Positions 6,497 to 13,120 of a DNA stretch of 13,120 nucleotides are shown piece after piece. Origin of the DNA: an uncultured bacterium (GTDB lineage: Bacteria > Bacteroidota > Ignavibacteria > Ignavibacteriales > Melioribacteraceae); NCBI GenBank assembly GCA_937936675.1, contig CALDDL010000277.1, forward strand, positions 1-13,120. The letters run 5' to 3'. Below the pieces are notes generated by a model. That model had not been told where the DNA came from. It ran no database searches and worked only from the letters and a program-made list of their open reading frames with translations. Within the stretch, counting starts at the first letter, position 1; each line of letters starts with the position of its first letter. Position numbers and translations under genes: made by a program.

Positions 6497-7318
6497 ATGA
6501 AGTTGATCAAAAGATTCTCCATTATAGCTCTTTTTCTTGCGGCTCTACAATTCTATGCCTGCGAAGAAATCCCCTCTGAAATAATTGATAAAGACTTTGA
6601 TAGTTTTTCAATTATCGAATTTCAGTCCCCTAATAGATTTACTTATTCTACTTCTGATTCTAATATAACGTCTTCTATAAAAATTGATAATACTTCTTAT
6701 ATTAAAGAAGTCTATATGAATATTATATCGAAAGATGGTGATAAGAAAGTTGCCGAAAAAGTAATAATGTACGATAACGGTGATATGGGAAAGAATAGAG
6801 ATACAAAAGCAAATGACGGTATATATACAGCTTATGCGCCTATGAAAAGATCATTTTCATCGGGTTATTATAATTTACAGGTATATGTTACTAATAATTC
6901 CGGAGTAACAAAAAAGGTTATTTCCAAACAGTTTTATTTTGATAACAGTCAAAATAATGCTGCACCCGTTATATCCGATTTAGTTCTGCCTTCTTCTGTT
7001 TCAAGAGGGGTTACTTTTACATTCTCGGTAAAAGCATCAGACCCAAATGGTTATGATGACTTACAATATGTTTATTTCAAATTATATAGACCGGATAATA
7101 GTATGGTGGATCCGGGGAATGGATTGGGATTTTTTGTAATGAATGATTTAGGAAATAAAGATGTTTTCGGCGATGAAATAGCTGCCGATGGAATATTTAC
7201 TTTTAAAAATTCTTTTAGTTCTACAACAACATTAGGAGCTTGGCGATTTGAATTCCAGGCAAAAGATAGAAACGGTGCATTAAGTAATGTCATTTCACAA
7301 AATATGGAGGTGAAGTGA
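6497..7318 (+). CDS. Secreted lipoprotein with two Ig-like units
   Basis: This is a predicted lipoprotein of 273 residues. Residues 1-21 form a signal sequence ending FYA-C22; the lipobox is loose (F and Y at -3 and -2), and the +2/+3 residues are glutamates, so outer-membrane anchoring is likely but not certain. The mature part has two similar units. Each ends with an acidic loop running into a DGI(Y/F)T turn (about 91-110 and 214-234) followed by a beta strand, a pattern common in bacterial Ig-like and calcium-binding surface domains. The second unit also contains APVISDLVLPSSVSRG and KASDPNG, typical of Ig-like linkers. A GTG at 6494 precedes the ATG by one codon; the ATG is chosen. It is first in a run with a T9SS-type cargo gene and two PorV/PorQ genes, so a role at that secretion site is plausible. 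I know of no named family for the whole protein. Confidence 0.8.
   Translation: MKLIKRFSIIALFLAALQFYACEEIPSEIIDKDFDSFSIIEFQSPNRFTYSTSDSNITSSIKIDNTSYIKEVYMNIISKDGDKKVAEKVIMYDNGDMGKNRDTKANDGIYTAYAPMKRSFSSGYYNLQVYVTNNSGVTKKVISKQFYFDNSQNNAAPVISDLVLPSSVSRGVTFTFSVKASDPNGYDDLQYVYFKLYRPDNSMVDPGNGLGFFVMNDLGNKDVFGDEIAADGIFTFKNSFSSTTTLGAWRFEFQAKDRNGALSNVISQNMEVK
7307..7314 (+). promoter_or_regulatory. Strong Shine-Dalgarno sequence before the propeller gene
   Basis: GGAGGTGA, inside the last codons of the lipoprotein gene, ends 5 bases before the ATG at 7320. It is an almost full complement to the 16S rRNA 3' end. Most other starts in the window lack such a site, so it probably raises translation of the propeller protein or couples it to the lipoprotein gene. 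Confidence 0.7.
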
Positions 7319-7319
7319 A

Positions 7320-8861
7320 ATGAAAAAAATTATTTTTATTATTCTTATTTCATCATTAATCTCGGCTCAAAAGCTTCCAACTGATTTTGATCTATCGAGT
7401 AGGTTAAGCAAAACCGAAGATGCAACTCCTCTAAGTAACGTAATTGAAAGAGTCTCTATTATTGGAGATACCATTCTTGTAGGAACTTCCAAAGGTCTCT
7501 CCGTGAGTTTTGATAAAGGGGATTCATGGAATAATTTCTATAATGATGAAATTTTTCGTGATGAAAGTGTCTCGGCAGTAGGATATGATAGAGGAACAAT
7601 ATGGGCAGCTACTTGGCATTTTGAAAATGTTGCCGGTTCTGATATTGCTACCGGTTCGGGTCTTCGATATTCAAAAAATAAAGGAAAATCGTGGACTATC
7701 ATTCCGCAGCCAATAGATAATTCTGCCGATTCAAGCATTGTTTATGGAATAAATAATATAAGAGCCTTGCCGGTTACTACCGAGAAACAAAATTTCATTA
7801 GAGATATAGCTTTTTATAATAATACAATATTTATAGCTACAAATGCTGGAGGGATTAGAAAGAGCAATGATGAAGGAAAAACATGGCAGCGTGTTGTGCT
7901 TCCCCCCGATTATTTAGATAGAATAAAACCGACCGATACATTAAGTTTTTCACTTCAACCAGTTGCAGGTGCTTTCGGCAAAGAAGCTAATTTGAACCAT
8001 ATCGGCTTTTCTCTTCTAACTGCATCTACAGGATGGATTTATGCGGGTACTGCAGGTGGAATTAATGTTTCGGATGATGGTGGTATCTCTTGGGTAAAAT
8101 TAAATCATTCGAATCAAGAAGAACCAATTAGCGGAAATCATATCTTAGCAATTGAAGAGAATCCTTTAGATAAATCAATTTGGGCAGCTACTTGGAAAGC
8201 CGAAGGTGCTTCTGAATTTTGGGCTGTAAGCCAGTCTGAAAATGGCGGTATCAGTTGGAATAATTTCCTTGAAGGGGAAAGAGTTCTCGATTTCGCTTTT
8301 TCAAAAAATTCAGTTTTCGTTGCCTCACAAGATGGTTTATTCCAATCTGATGATAAAGGAATTACATGGATTGCAGCACCCGAAATCTCTGATAACGACA
8401 AAAAAATAATTCTAGATACTAAAAATTTTAGAGCTCTTGATACATACGAAAATTCAGTAAATAATATTCTTTGGATAGGGACTTTAAGCGGTTTAGTAAA
8501 ATATGAAATTGGAAATTCAATATGGAGCGGGAAATGGAATATTTTATTTTCCTCAGGTGAAAAAGCAATTATCAATACATCTTTCTCATTTCCTAACCCA
8601 TTTACACCGGATTCCAAAAAAGCTAATATTAAATATTCTCTTGTTAATGATGGAGACGTTACAATAAGAATTTTTGATTTCGGAATGAACTTAGTTAAAA
8701 CAGTATTGCAAAATGCTTCCCGTCGAGGCGGTATTGATTTAATTGATACTTGGGATGGAAGAGATGAATCGGGTAGAATTGTTTCAAATGGTGTTTATTT
8801 TTATAGAATTGATACTGGAAGCGGTGAACCGATGTACGGTAAAATTTTGGTGGTGCAATGA
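7320..8861 (+). CDS. Secreted Asp-box beta-propeller protein with FlgD-like C-terminal (T9SS-type) domain
   Basis: This is an exported protein of 513 residues. A signal peptide covers residues 1-16 (cleavage likely after SA, before Q17). The body carries six Asp-box (BNR, S-x-D-x-G-x-[ST]-W) turns at 63-70, 118-125, 182-189, 251-258, 306-313 and 343-350, as in sialidase, Vps10 and plant HCF136-like propellers. A seventh, box-less blade-like unit lies at about 381-407. Residues 420-513 form a FlgD-like Ig domain: FPNPFTP (424-430), IRIFD (449-453), DTWDGRDESGRIVSNGVYFYR (split around 477-496) and a C-terminal YGKILVVQ. In Bacteroidota/Ignavibacteria this domain commonly ends T9SS cargo. No sialidase catalytic residues (the Arg triad or RIP motif) are evident, so binding is likelier than hydrolysis. 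It has a strong Shine-Dalgarno site and a 4-base ATGA overlap with the next gene. Confidence 0.85.
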   Translation: MKKIIFIILISSLISAQKLPTDFDLSSRLSKTEDATPLSNVIERVSIIGDTILVGTSKGLSVSFDKGDSWNNFYNDEIFRDESVSAVGYDRGTIWAATWHFENVAGSDIATGSGLRYSKNKGKSWTIIPQPIDNSADSSIVYGINNIRALPVTTEKQNFIRDIAFYNNTIFIATNAGGIRKSNDEGKTWQRVVLPPDYLDRIKPTDTLSFSLQPVAGAFGKEANLNHIGFSLLTASTGWIYAGTAGGINVSDDGGISWVKLNHSNQEEPISGNHILAIEENPLDKSIWAATWKAEGASEFWAVSQSENGGISWNNFLEGERVLDFAFSKNSVFVASQDGLFQSDDKGITWIAAPEISDNDKKIILDTKNFRALDTYENSVNNILWIGTLSGLVKYEIGNSIWSGKWNILFSSGEKAIINTSFSFPNPFTPDSKKANIKYSLVNDGDVTIRIFDFGMNLVKTVLQNASRRGGIDLIDTWDGRDESGRIVSNGVYFYRIDTGSGEPMYGKILVVQ

Positions 8862-9850
8862 TTAAAAAGATCTTGTTAATCGTATTTTTATTTGTTTTAG
8901 TTTTAGAAGCGCAACCAAAATACTCTGAAATATCGGGAATGGCAGGTTCATTTAGTCGTATGGGATTTGGTTCTCGCGGTATAGGTATGGGCAATGCTCT
9001 TTCTGCTGTTACTAACGGTCATTTGAGCACGTATTATAATCCTGCATTAGCCGTTTTTCAAAGTGATAATTCTTTCCAAACTTCATATTCGTTCTTATCA
9101 TTAGATCGAACTCTAAACTTCGTTAACTTTACAAAGAGATTTGAAATGGGGAGAAATCGAACTGATACTACAAAAGCTCGATCTGTAGCCGGATTGAGCG
9201 CAGGACTTATTAATGCGGGAGTTGGTAAAATAGAATTAAGAGACGGTCAGGGAAATAAATATGATGAAGTATCTACGTCTGAAAATTTGATTTTCATTTC
9301 TCTTGCTAATCAATTTTCATCTAAATTAGCAATTGGTCTTACATTCCGTTTTTATTACTTTAGTCTTGTAGATGAATTGAGTGCTTCATCTCTCGGTTTT
9401 GATATTGGTGCTTTATATACTCTATCAGAAAGAATAAAAATCTCGTTCGTACTTTCGGATATTAATAGTAAATATAAGTGGGATACCGGAGCACTATACG
9501 GAGCAAATGGAAAAAATACCGATAACAAATTCCCGCTTTCCAAAAGAATTGGAATTTCATATAACTTACCTGAATATAGAGCAGTTGCTGCTTTTGAGGT
9601 AGAAAATTATAATAGCACTGCAACATTTATTAGAGCTGGTGTAGAATATTTTGTTATTGAAGAACTTGCTCTTAGAGGCGGCATTGATAAGGTGAATTTA
9701 AGCAATAGTAATTTCCCGATGCGTCCTTCTTTTGGTTTTTCTTATTTTTACAAGTTAAGTAAATTGGTTATTGGTGTTGATTATGCTTTTGCAATCGAAC
9801 CATATTCCACTCACGATCAACATATTTTAGGAATTAATTTTAAGTTTTAG
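8858..9850 (+). CDS. PorV/PorQ-family outer-membrane protein (first copy)
   Basis: This is a predicted outer-membrane beta-barrel of 330 residues. The signal peptide is residues 1-19 (ending LEAQ). The family's N-terminal signature follows: FSRMGFGSRGIGMGNALSAV then STYYNPALA (32-65), the place where PorV/PorQ proteins have R-x-G-x-G-x-R-x-x-x-M-G-x-A and W/Y-NPA. Alternating strands, such as SLGFDIGALY, fill the rest, and it ends in phenylalanine, as outer-membrane barrels do. In T9SS, PorV carries cargo to the PorU attachment complex and PorQ partners PorZ. Which role applies here, or whether it is a more distant paralogue, cannot be told. Its ATG overlaps the propeller gene's stop (ATGA), and GGTGG lies upstream, so coupling to the presumed cargo is likely. 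Confidence 0.82.
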   Translation: MIKKILLIVFLFVLVLEAQPKYSEISGMAGSFSRMGFGSRGIGMGNALSAVTNGHLSTYYNPALAVFQSDNSFQTSYSFLSLDRTLNFVNFTKRFEMGRNRTDTTKARSVAGLSAGLINAGVGKIELRDGQGNKYDEVSTSENLIFISLANQFSSKLAIGLTFRFYYFSLVDELSASSLGFDIGALYTLSERIKISFVLSDINSKYKWDTGALYGANGKNTDNKFPLSKRIGISYNLPEYRAVAAFEVENYNSTATFIRAGVEYFVIEELALRGGIDKVNLSNSNFPMRPSFGFSYFYKLSKLVIGVDYAFAIEPYSTHDQHILGINFKF

Positions 9851-9853
9851 TCT

Positions 9854-10750
9854 ATGAAAAAATTATTAGTAATACTTTTATTGTCAGCTACAATTACAAG
9901 CGCACAAAGTGCAGGTGCTACAGGTTTATCATTTCTTAAGCTAGGAAGCGGTGCCCGAAATATCGGGTTGGCTGATTTTGGCTCTTTCAATGGAAACGAT
10001 ATTTCAAACTATTTTTATAATCCTTCACTAATAGCATTGAATAATACAACTCGATTTTCTTTTACTCATAATCAACAATTTTTTGATTTAGGATCAAATT
10101 CAATTTCCGTTGCCTCTAAGATTTTGGGGTTGCCTTTAGCATTGAATCTCAATACAACTTCTGTGGAAAATATTGAAGTTAGAAGCCAAGCCGGACCGGC
10201 AACTGCTACTTTTAATGCTAATTTCTTTGCAGCTACTTTGGGAAGCGGGTATCAATTCAATGATAACTTTTCTTTCGGTATTGCTCTCAAATTTATTTAC
10301 GAAGAATTATTTAATCAAGATGCCTCGGGTTTGGGATTCGATATCGGTGTTACTTATTCCGGATTAATAGAAAATCTTTCGGTGGGAGCTTCGATGAAAA
10401 ATATCGGTTCAATGAGCGCACTTGCAAAAGAATCAACAAAATTACCTGCTGATTTTCGATTAGGCGGTGAATATTCTTATCCGGTAGAATCTGCTAAAAT
10501 TAATTTAATTGGGCTGGCTGGATTTCAAAAATATTTAGATGATGATGAATCTCATATTCACGCCGGTTTAGAAGTTATTTATGATGATTTCTTTGCTGTA
10601 CGCGGCGGTTATATTACAGGATATGAATCTAAAAGTTTAACAGCAGGATTTGGCGTCCAATGGAAAGGTTTCAAAATTGATTATGCTTATGTCCCTTTTG
10701 AATATGGTCTTGGCGATAATAGTTCTTTTACTGTTTCGTATATTTTTTAA
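9854..10750 (+). CDS. PorV/PorQ-family outer-membrane protein (second copy)
   Basis: This is a second, clearer PorV/PorQ-family barrel, 298 residues. The signal peptide is about residues 1-18 (ITSAQ). The family signature is GLSFLKLGSGARNIGLADFG (24-43) followed by NYFYNPSLIAL (52-62). Later strands include SGLGFDIGVTY, the counterpart of SLGFDIGALY in the preceding gene, then KLPADFRLGGEY and the terminal SFTVSYIF ending in phenylalanine. The two neighbours are paralogues but well diverged, so the duplication is old or the genes were assembled separately. The gene starts 3 bases after the first copy with no evident Shine-Dalgarno site, implying co-transcription. It is a possible outer-membrane partner for the T9SS-type cargo two genes upstream; the partner role is inference. 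Confidence 0.88.
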   Translation: MKKLLVILLLSATITSAQSAGATGLSFLKLGSGARNIGLADFGSFNGNDISNYFYNPSLIALNNTTRFSFTHNQQFFDLGSNSISVASKILGLPLALNLNTTSVENIEVRSQAGPATATFNANFFAATLGSGYQFNDNFSFGIALKFIYEELFNQDASGLGFDIGVTYSGLIENLSVGASMKNIGSMSALAKESTKLPADFRLGGEYSYPVESAKINLIGLAGFQKYLDDDESHIHAGLEVIYDDFFAVRGGYITGYESKSLTAGFGVQWKGFKIDYAYVPFEYGLGDNSSFTVSYIF

Positions 10751-10796
10751 TAATAGAATTATTTTAACTAATTAATAGATATTTATAGAGATACTT

Positions 10797-11759
10797 ATGG
10801 AAATTATTCCTTATAGCGTAGAATGGAAAGAGAAGTGGGATAAGTTCGTTGAAAATTCTAATAACGGAACTATGTTCCAAATGCAAAAGTTTTTTGATTA
10901 CCATAAACCGGGTAAATTTTCTTTTAATCACCTGATGTATATTCATAAAGGGAATATAGCCGCAGTAGTTCCCGGGGCAGTAGTTAATGGAGGTTCTTTT
11001 GAGTCTCCAATCGGTGCAAGCTATGGCTCGATTGTAACGAATGACGTTAAGTTTGCCCAAGCAATGGATTTTGTTCAAATGCTTATTGATTATGGCAGAA
11101 AGAATAATTGGAAAGATATCTGCCTTACCCCCGCCCCTATGATTTATGAAAAACATCAAAATCAAAATCTTGATTTTGCTATGCTCTGGTCAGGATTTTC
11201 ATATAAACTTCATTATATCTCTAGTGCAATTAAATTAGATAAGAATCAAGATATTATAGAAAGATGCTCTCCTACAATAAGAAGAAACGTAAGGGGTTCT
11301 TTAAAAAATCCCGATATTACGGTTGAAATCAATGATCGTTATGATCAATTCTATCCGATACTACTTGAAAACAAAGCACGACATAATGTGAAACCAACTC
11401 ATAGTTTAGAAGATTTAATTAAATTGACCGAACTGATGCCCGATAAACTAAAGTTATTTATGGTATATTATAAAGGAGAACCGATTGGAGGTTCATCGAT
11501 GTTCTTTCCAAATAAAACAGTCGCTCTCTGTTTTTATAATATGCTGCGTTACGATTTTGCAGAACTTAAACCGATTCAAAGAGTGATGTATGAAATACTT
11601 AAATACTCTACCGAAAATAATTATGAATATGTTGATATCGGAGTTTCACAAGATACTAAAGCAGAAAATCCAATGACTCCTAGTATGAGTTTAATTGAAT
11701 TCAAAGAAAAGTTTGATGCAAAAACAACTATGAGAAATACTTTTTATATAAAATTATAA
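10797..11759 (+). CDS. FemAB/GNAT-like acyltransferase
   Basis: This is a soluble 320-residue protein of the FemAB-like branch of the GNAT superfamily, with a duplicated acyltransferase fold. These enzymes transfer aminoacyl or acyl groups onto peptidoglycan precursors or surface sugars; the substrate here is unknown. Supporting features are the N-terminal half opening with WDKFVENSNNGTMFQMQKFF (14-33), PIGASYGSIV (71-80), the basic CSPTIRRNVRGSLK (157-170) typical of FemAB-like proteins near the second domain, and LFMVYYKGEPIGGSSMFF (220-237), the GNAT strand pair around the acyl-carrier site. EYVDIGVSQD (277-286) and EFKEKFDAK (301-309), with its K-x-x-F/G-x-K-like end, complete the pattern. 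There is no signal peptide. It begins 46 bases after the PorV/PorQ genes and is followed by two glycosyltransferases, so it probably decorates a surface polysaccharide. Confidence 0.78.
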   Translation: MEIIPYSVEWKEKWDKFVENSNNGTMFQMQKFFDYHKPGKFSFNHLMYIHKGNIAAVVPGAVVNGGSFESPIGASYGSIVTNDVKFAQAMDFVQMLIDYGRKNNWKDICLTPAPMIYEKHQNQNLDFAMLWSGFSYKLHYISSAIKLDKNQDIIERCSPTIRRNVRGSLKNPDITVEINDRYDQFYPILLENKARHNVKPTHSLEDLIKLTELMPDKLKLFMVYYKGEPIGGSSMFFPNKTVALCFYNMLRYDFAELKPIQRVMYEILKYSTENNYEYVDIGVSQDTKAENPMTPSMSLIEFKEKFDAKTTMRNTFYIKL

Positions 11760-11766
11760 TCCATTG

Positions 11767-12888
11767 ATGAACAAAAAAATATGTATAGCGTTCTTAGGAA
11801 ATGCTTATCATGATTCGCGAATAACTAATTTACGCGATTCATTAATGGCAGACGGATTTGAAGTATCTGTAATCTCATTTGATTGGCGCACAATTTCGGA
11901 AGATAAATTTTATAAAGATATAAAAATATTTAAGCTAGATAGAAGCAATAGCATAAAGTTTTACTTTCATTTTGGTTATAGACTTTTAAAAGAATTGATT
12001 AAAACCGATGCATCAGTAATTTTTGCAGAGGATATTTATACTCTCCCGATTGTTACTCTTATTGCAAAATTAAATAACATTAAGATAGTTTATAATAGCC
12101 GTGAATTATACGCTTTTATAGGCGGATTAAGCAAACGTCCTTTTCTTCAATACATTGTTAAATCAATTGAAAGCACATTTATAAATTTAGCAGACATTAT
12201 CCTTACAACCGGAGAAATGGATTCCGAATTCTTGGAAAAGTTTTATGGACTCCCTAAAACTTTAGTAATAAGAAATATTCCACTACTTCAAAAACCACAA
12301 TTCACAATCAATATTCATGAGATGTATGATATCCCAATGAATTACAAAATTCTTTTATATCAAGGAGTATTAATAGGGGGGAGAGGGATACCGACAGTAA
12401 TTAAAGCAATTTCACAAATTCAAAATGTATATCTTCTTTTATTAGGTGATGGCGAGGCTAAAAGCAAATTTGAAAAAATTGCCATTGAAAATGAAGTCGC
12501 CGACCGAGTAATCTTCGCTGGGACAATTATCCAAAAAGATTTAATTAATTATACCGCTAGCGCAGATATTGGAATAGCATTAATAGAAAATATCAGCGTT
12601 AGCTATTATCATGCTCTTCCAAATAAATTATTTGAATATATCATGGCAGGACTTCCCGTTCTTTCATCTCCTCTTCCGCAGATGAAAAAAATTGTGGAGC
12701 AATATAATGCAGGAATTATTGCAGATCCCAATAATGAAGATGAAGTAATATTCTCAATTAAAAAATTGATAGAATCAGATAATGTTATAAGAGAATATAA
12801 GAACAACTGTAATAGAGCAGCATTGGAATTAAATTGGCAAAAAGAATTTGAAAGAGCTAAACCGGCTCTTTACAAGGTGATTAGTTAA
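11767..12888 (+). CDS. GT4-family (GT-B fold) glycosyltransferase
   Basis: This is a 373-residue, two-domain retaining glycosyltransferase. The N-terminal acceptor domain begins KICIAFLGNAYHDSR (4-18) and has IVYNSRELYAF (107-117). The C-terminal nucleotide-sugar domain shows YQGVLIGGRGI (198-208), LLLLGDGE (223-230), FAGTI (250-254) and LPNKLFEYIMAGLPVLSS (284-301), followed by IVE (309-311). The PNK-x-F-E-Y-x-x-AG-x-P form is typical of GT4 enzymes in capsule, exopolysaccharide and O-antigen loci. The sugar donor cannot be read from sequence. An in-frame TTG at 11764 precedes the ATG by one codon; the ATG is preferred. It lies 7 bases after the FemAB-like gene and overlaps the next gene by one base (TAATG). 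Confidence 0.92.
   Translation: MNKKICIAFLGNAYHDSRITNLRDSLMADGFEVSVISFDWRTISEDKFYKDIKIFKLDRSNSIKFYFHFGYRLLKELIKTDASVIFAEDIYTLPIVTLIAKLNNIKIVYNSRELYAFIGGLSKRPFLQYIVKSIESTFINLADIILTTGEMDSEFLEKFYGLPKTLVIRNIPLLQKPQFTINIHEMYDIPMNYKILLYQGVLIGGRGIPTVIKAISQIQNVYLLLLGDGEAKSKFEKIAIENEVADRVIFAGTIIQKDLINYTASADIGIALIENISVSYYHALPNKLFEYIMAGLPVLSSPLPQMKKIVEQYNAGIIADPNNEDEVIFSIKKLIESDNVIREYKNNCNRAALELNWQKEFERAKPALYKVIS
12874..12880 (+). promoter_or_regulatory. Shine-Dalgarno sequence before the GT9 gene
   Basis: AAGGTGA lies 7 bases before the ATG at 12888, inside the 3' end of the GT4 gene. It supports that start and translational coupling across the TAATG overlap. Confidence 0.6.
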
Positions 12889-13120
12889 TGAAGCAAAAAA
12901 GAATCCTATTGGTAAGACCGGATAGAATTGGAGATGTGGTACTTTCGACTCCTATCCCCAGAGAATTGAAGAAAAAATATCCTAACTGTTTTGTCGCAGT
13001 TTTACTTCAGGATTATACTAAAGACATATATCTAAATAATCCGCATGTAGATAAAATAATTGTGATGGATAAAAGCACCAATCTTTTCGATAAATCTTTT
13101 AGAGAAAAAGTAAGAGAGAT
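12888..13120 (+). CDS. GT9-family glycosyltransferase (LPS heptosyltransferase-like), 5' end only
   Basis: The first 77 codons of a gene run off the end of the window. The N-terminus KRILLVRPDRIGDVVLSTPI (4-23) is the hallmark of family 9 glycosyltransferases: a beta strand leading to the R-x-D/G-x-x-GD-x-x-x-x-xP acceptor-side motif. It is followed by the usual second strand (VAVLL) and HVDKIIVMD. Family members such as WaaC/WaaF add ADP-heptose to the LPS inner core in the cytoplasm, though many act on other sugars. The start ATG shares its A with the stop of the GT4 gene and has a good Shine-Dalgarno site. The rest of the enzyme, including the nucleotide-sugar domain, is outside the window, so the donor cannot be judged. 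Confidence 0.88.
   Translation, partial: MKQKRILLVRPDRIGDVVLSTPIPRELKKKYPNCFVAVLLQDYTKDIYLNNPHVDKIIVMDKSTNLFDKSFREKVRE

Noticed and set aside
8138..8617. Long open frame (159 codons) on the minus strand inside the propeller gene
   Set aside because: It is antisense to a strongly supported gene with signal peptide, six Asp-boxes and a FlgD-like domain, and its own translation shows no recognisable motif.
10749..10763. Hairpin AATAAT-aga-ATTATT at the stop of the second PorV/PorQ gene
   Set aside because: Six A-T pairs only, without a real T-tract; it is not stable enough to support a terminator call, so the glycan genes may be read through from the cassette.
10764..11165. Open frame of 133 codons on the minus strand over the FemAB-like gene
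   Set aside because: It is antisense to a gene with clear family motifs and has no motif or coding-like composition of its own.

Overview
The window is AT-rich, gene-dense bacterial DNA with 14 protein genes, two of them cut by the window edges. I see no RNA genes, mobile elements or CRISPR. The gene content points to the Bacteroidota/Chlorobiota (FCB) group, most likely an Ignavibacteria-type organism. The evidence is two PorV/PorQ-family outer-membrane proteins, a secreted protein ending in a FlgD-like Ig domain of the kind used as a type IX secretion (T9SS) C-terminal signal, a DUF1207-like outer-membrane protein, a menaquinone-type methyltransferase, and candidate promoters of the TTTG-N20-TAnnTTTG class. 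The lineage is an inference from these features.

Region 1 (1-3419) is housekeeping. It holds the 3' end of a RdgB/HAM1 nucleotide-pool sanitising enzyme (+), which converges on menG/ubiE (-). Next comes a small, unrecognised eight-cysteine protein (+) built from two copies of one four-cysteine unit. Its 3' end overlaps that of mgtE. The pair rsmA-mgtE (-) has a 14-base overlap and probably one promoter at 3469-3500.

Region 2 (3513-6383, +) is a tight three-gene run: a membrane-anchored family 2 glycosyltransferase, a DUF1207-like outer-membrane barrel protein that starts at GTG inside the preceding gene, and a multi-pass M50 (site-2-protease/EGY-like) metalloprotease. All three act in or on the cell envelope.

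Region 3 (6497-10750, +) looks like a secretion cassette. It encodes a lipoprotein with two Ig-like units, an Asp-box beta-propeller protein with a FlgD-like C-terminal domain, and two PorV/PorQ-family barrels. Gaps are 1 to 3 bases, or a 4-base ATGA overlap. My reading is that the propeller protein is exported through T9SS and that the two PorV-like barrels and the lipoprotein are its partners at the outer membrane. The propeller is itself a tandem duplication of a three-box module.

Region 4 (10797-13120, +) opens a surface-glycan locus: a FemAB/GNAT-like acyltransferase, a GT4 glycosyltransferase and the 5' end of a GT9 (heptosyltransferase-like) gene that runs off the window.

No stretch longer than about 110 bases lacks a gene. 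Most of the window is ordinary for this lineage. The items most worth a second look are the duplicated four-cysteine protein, the cargo/PorV/PorV/lipoprotein cassette, and the internally duplicated propeller.
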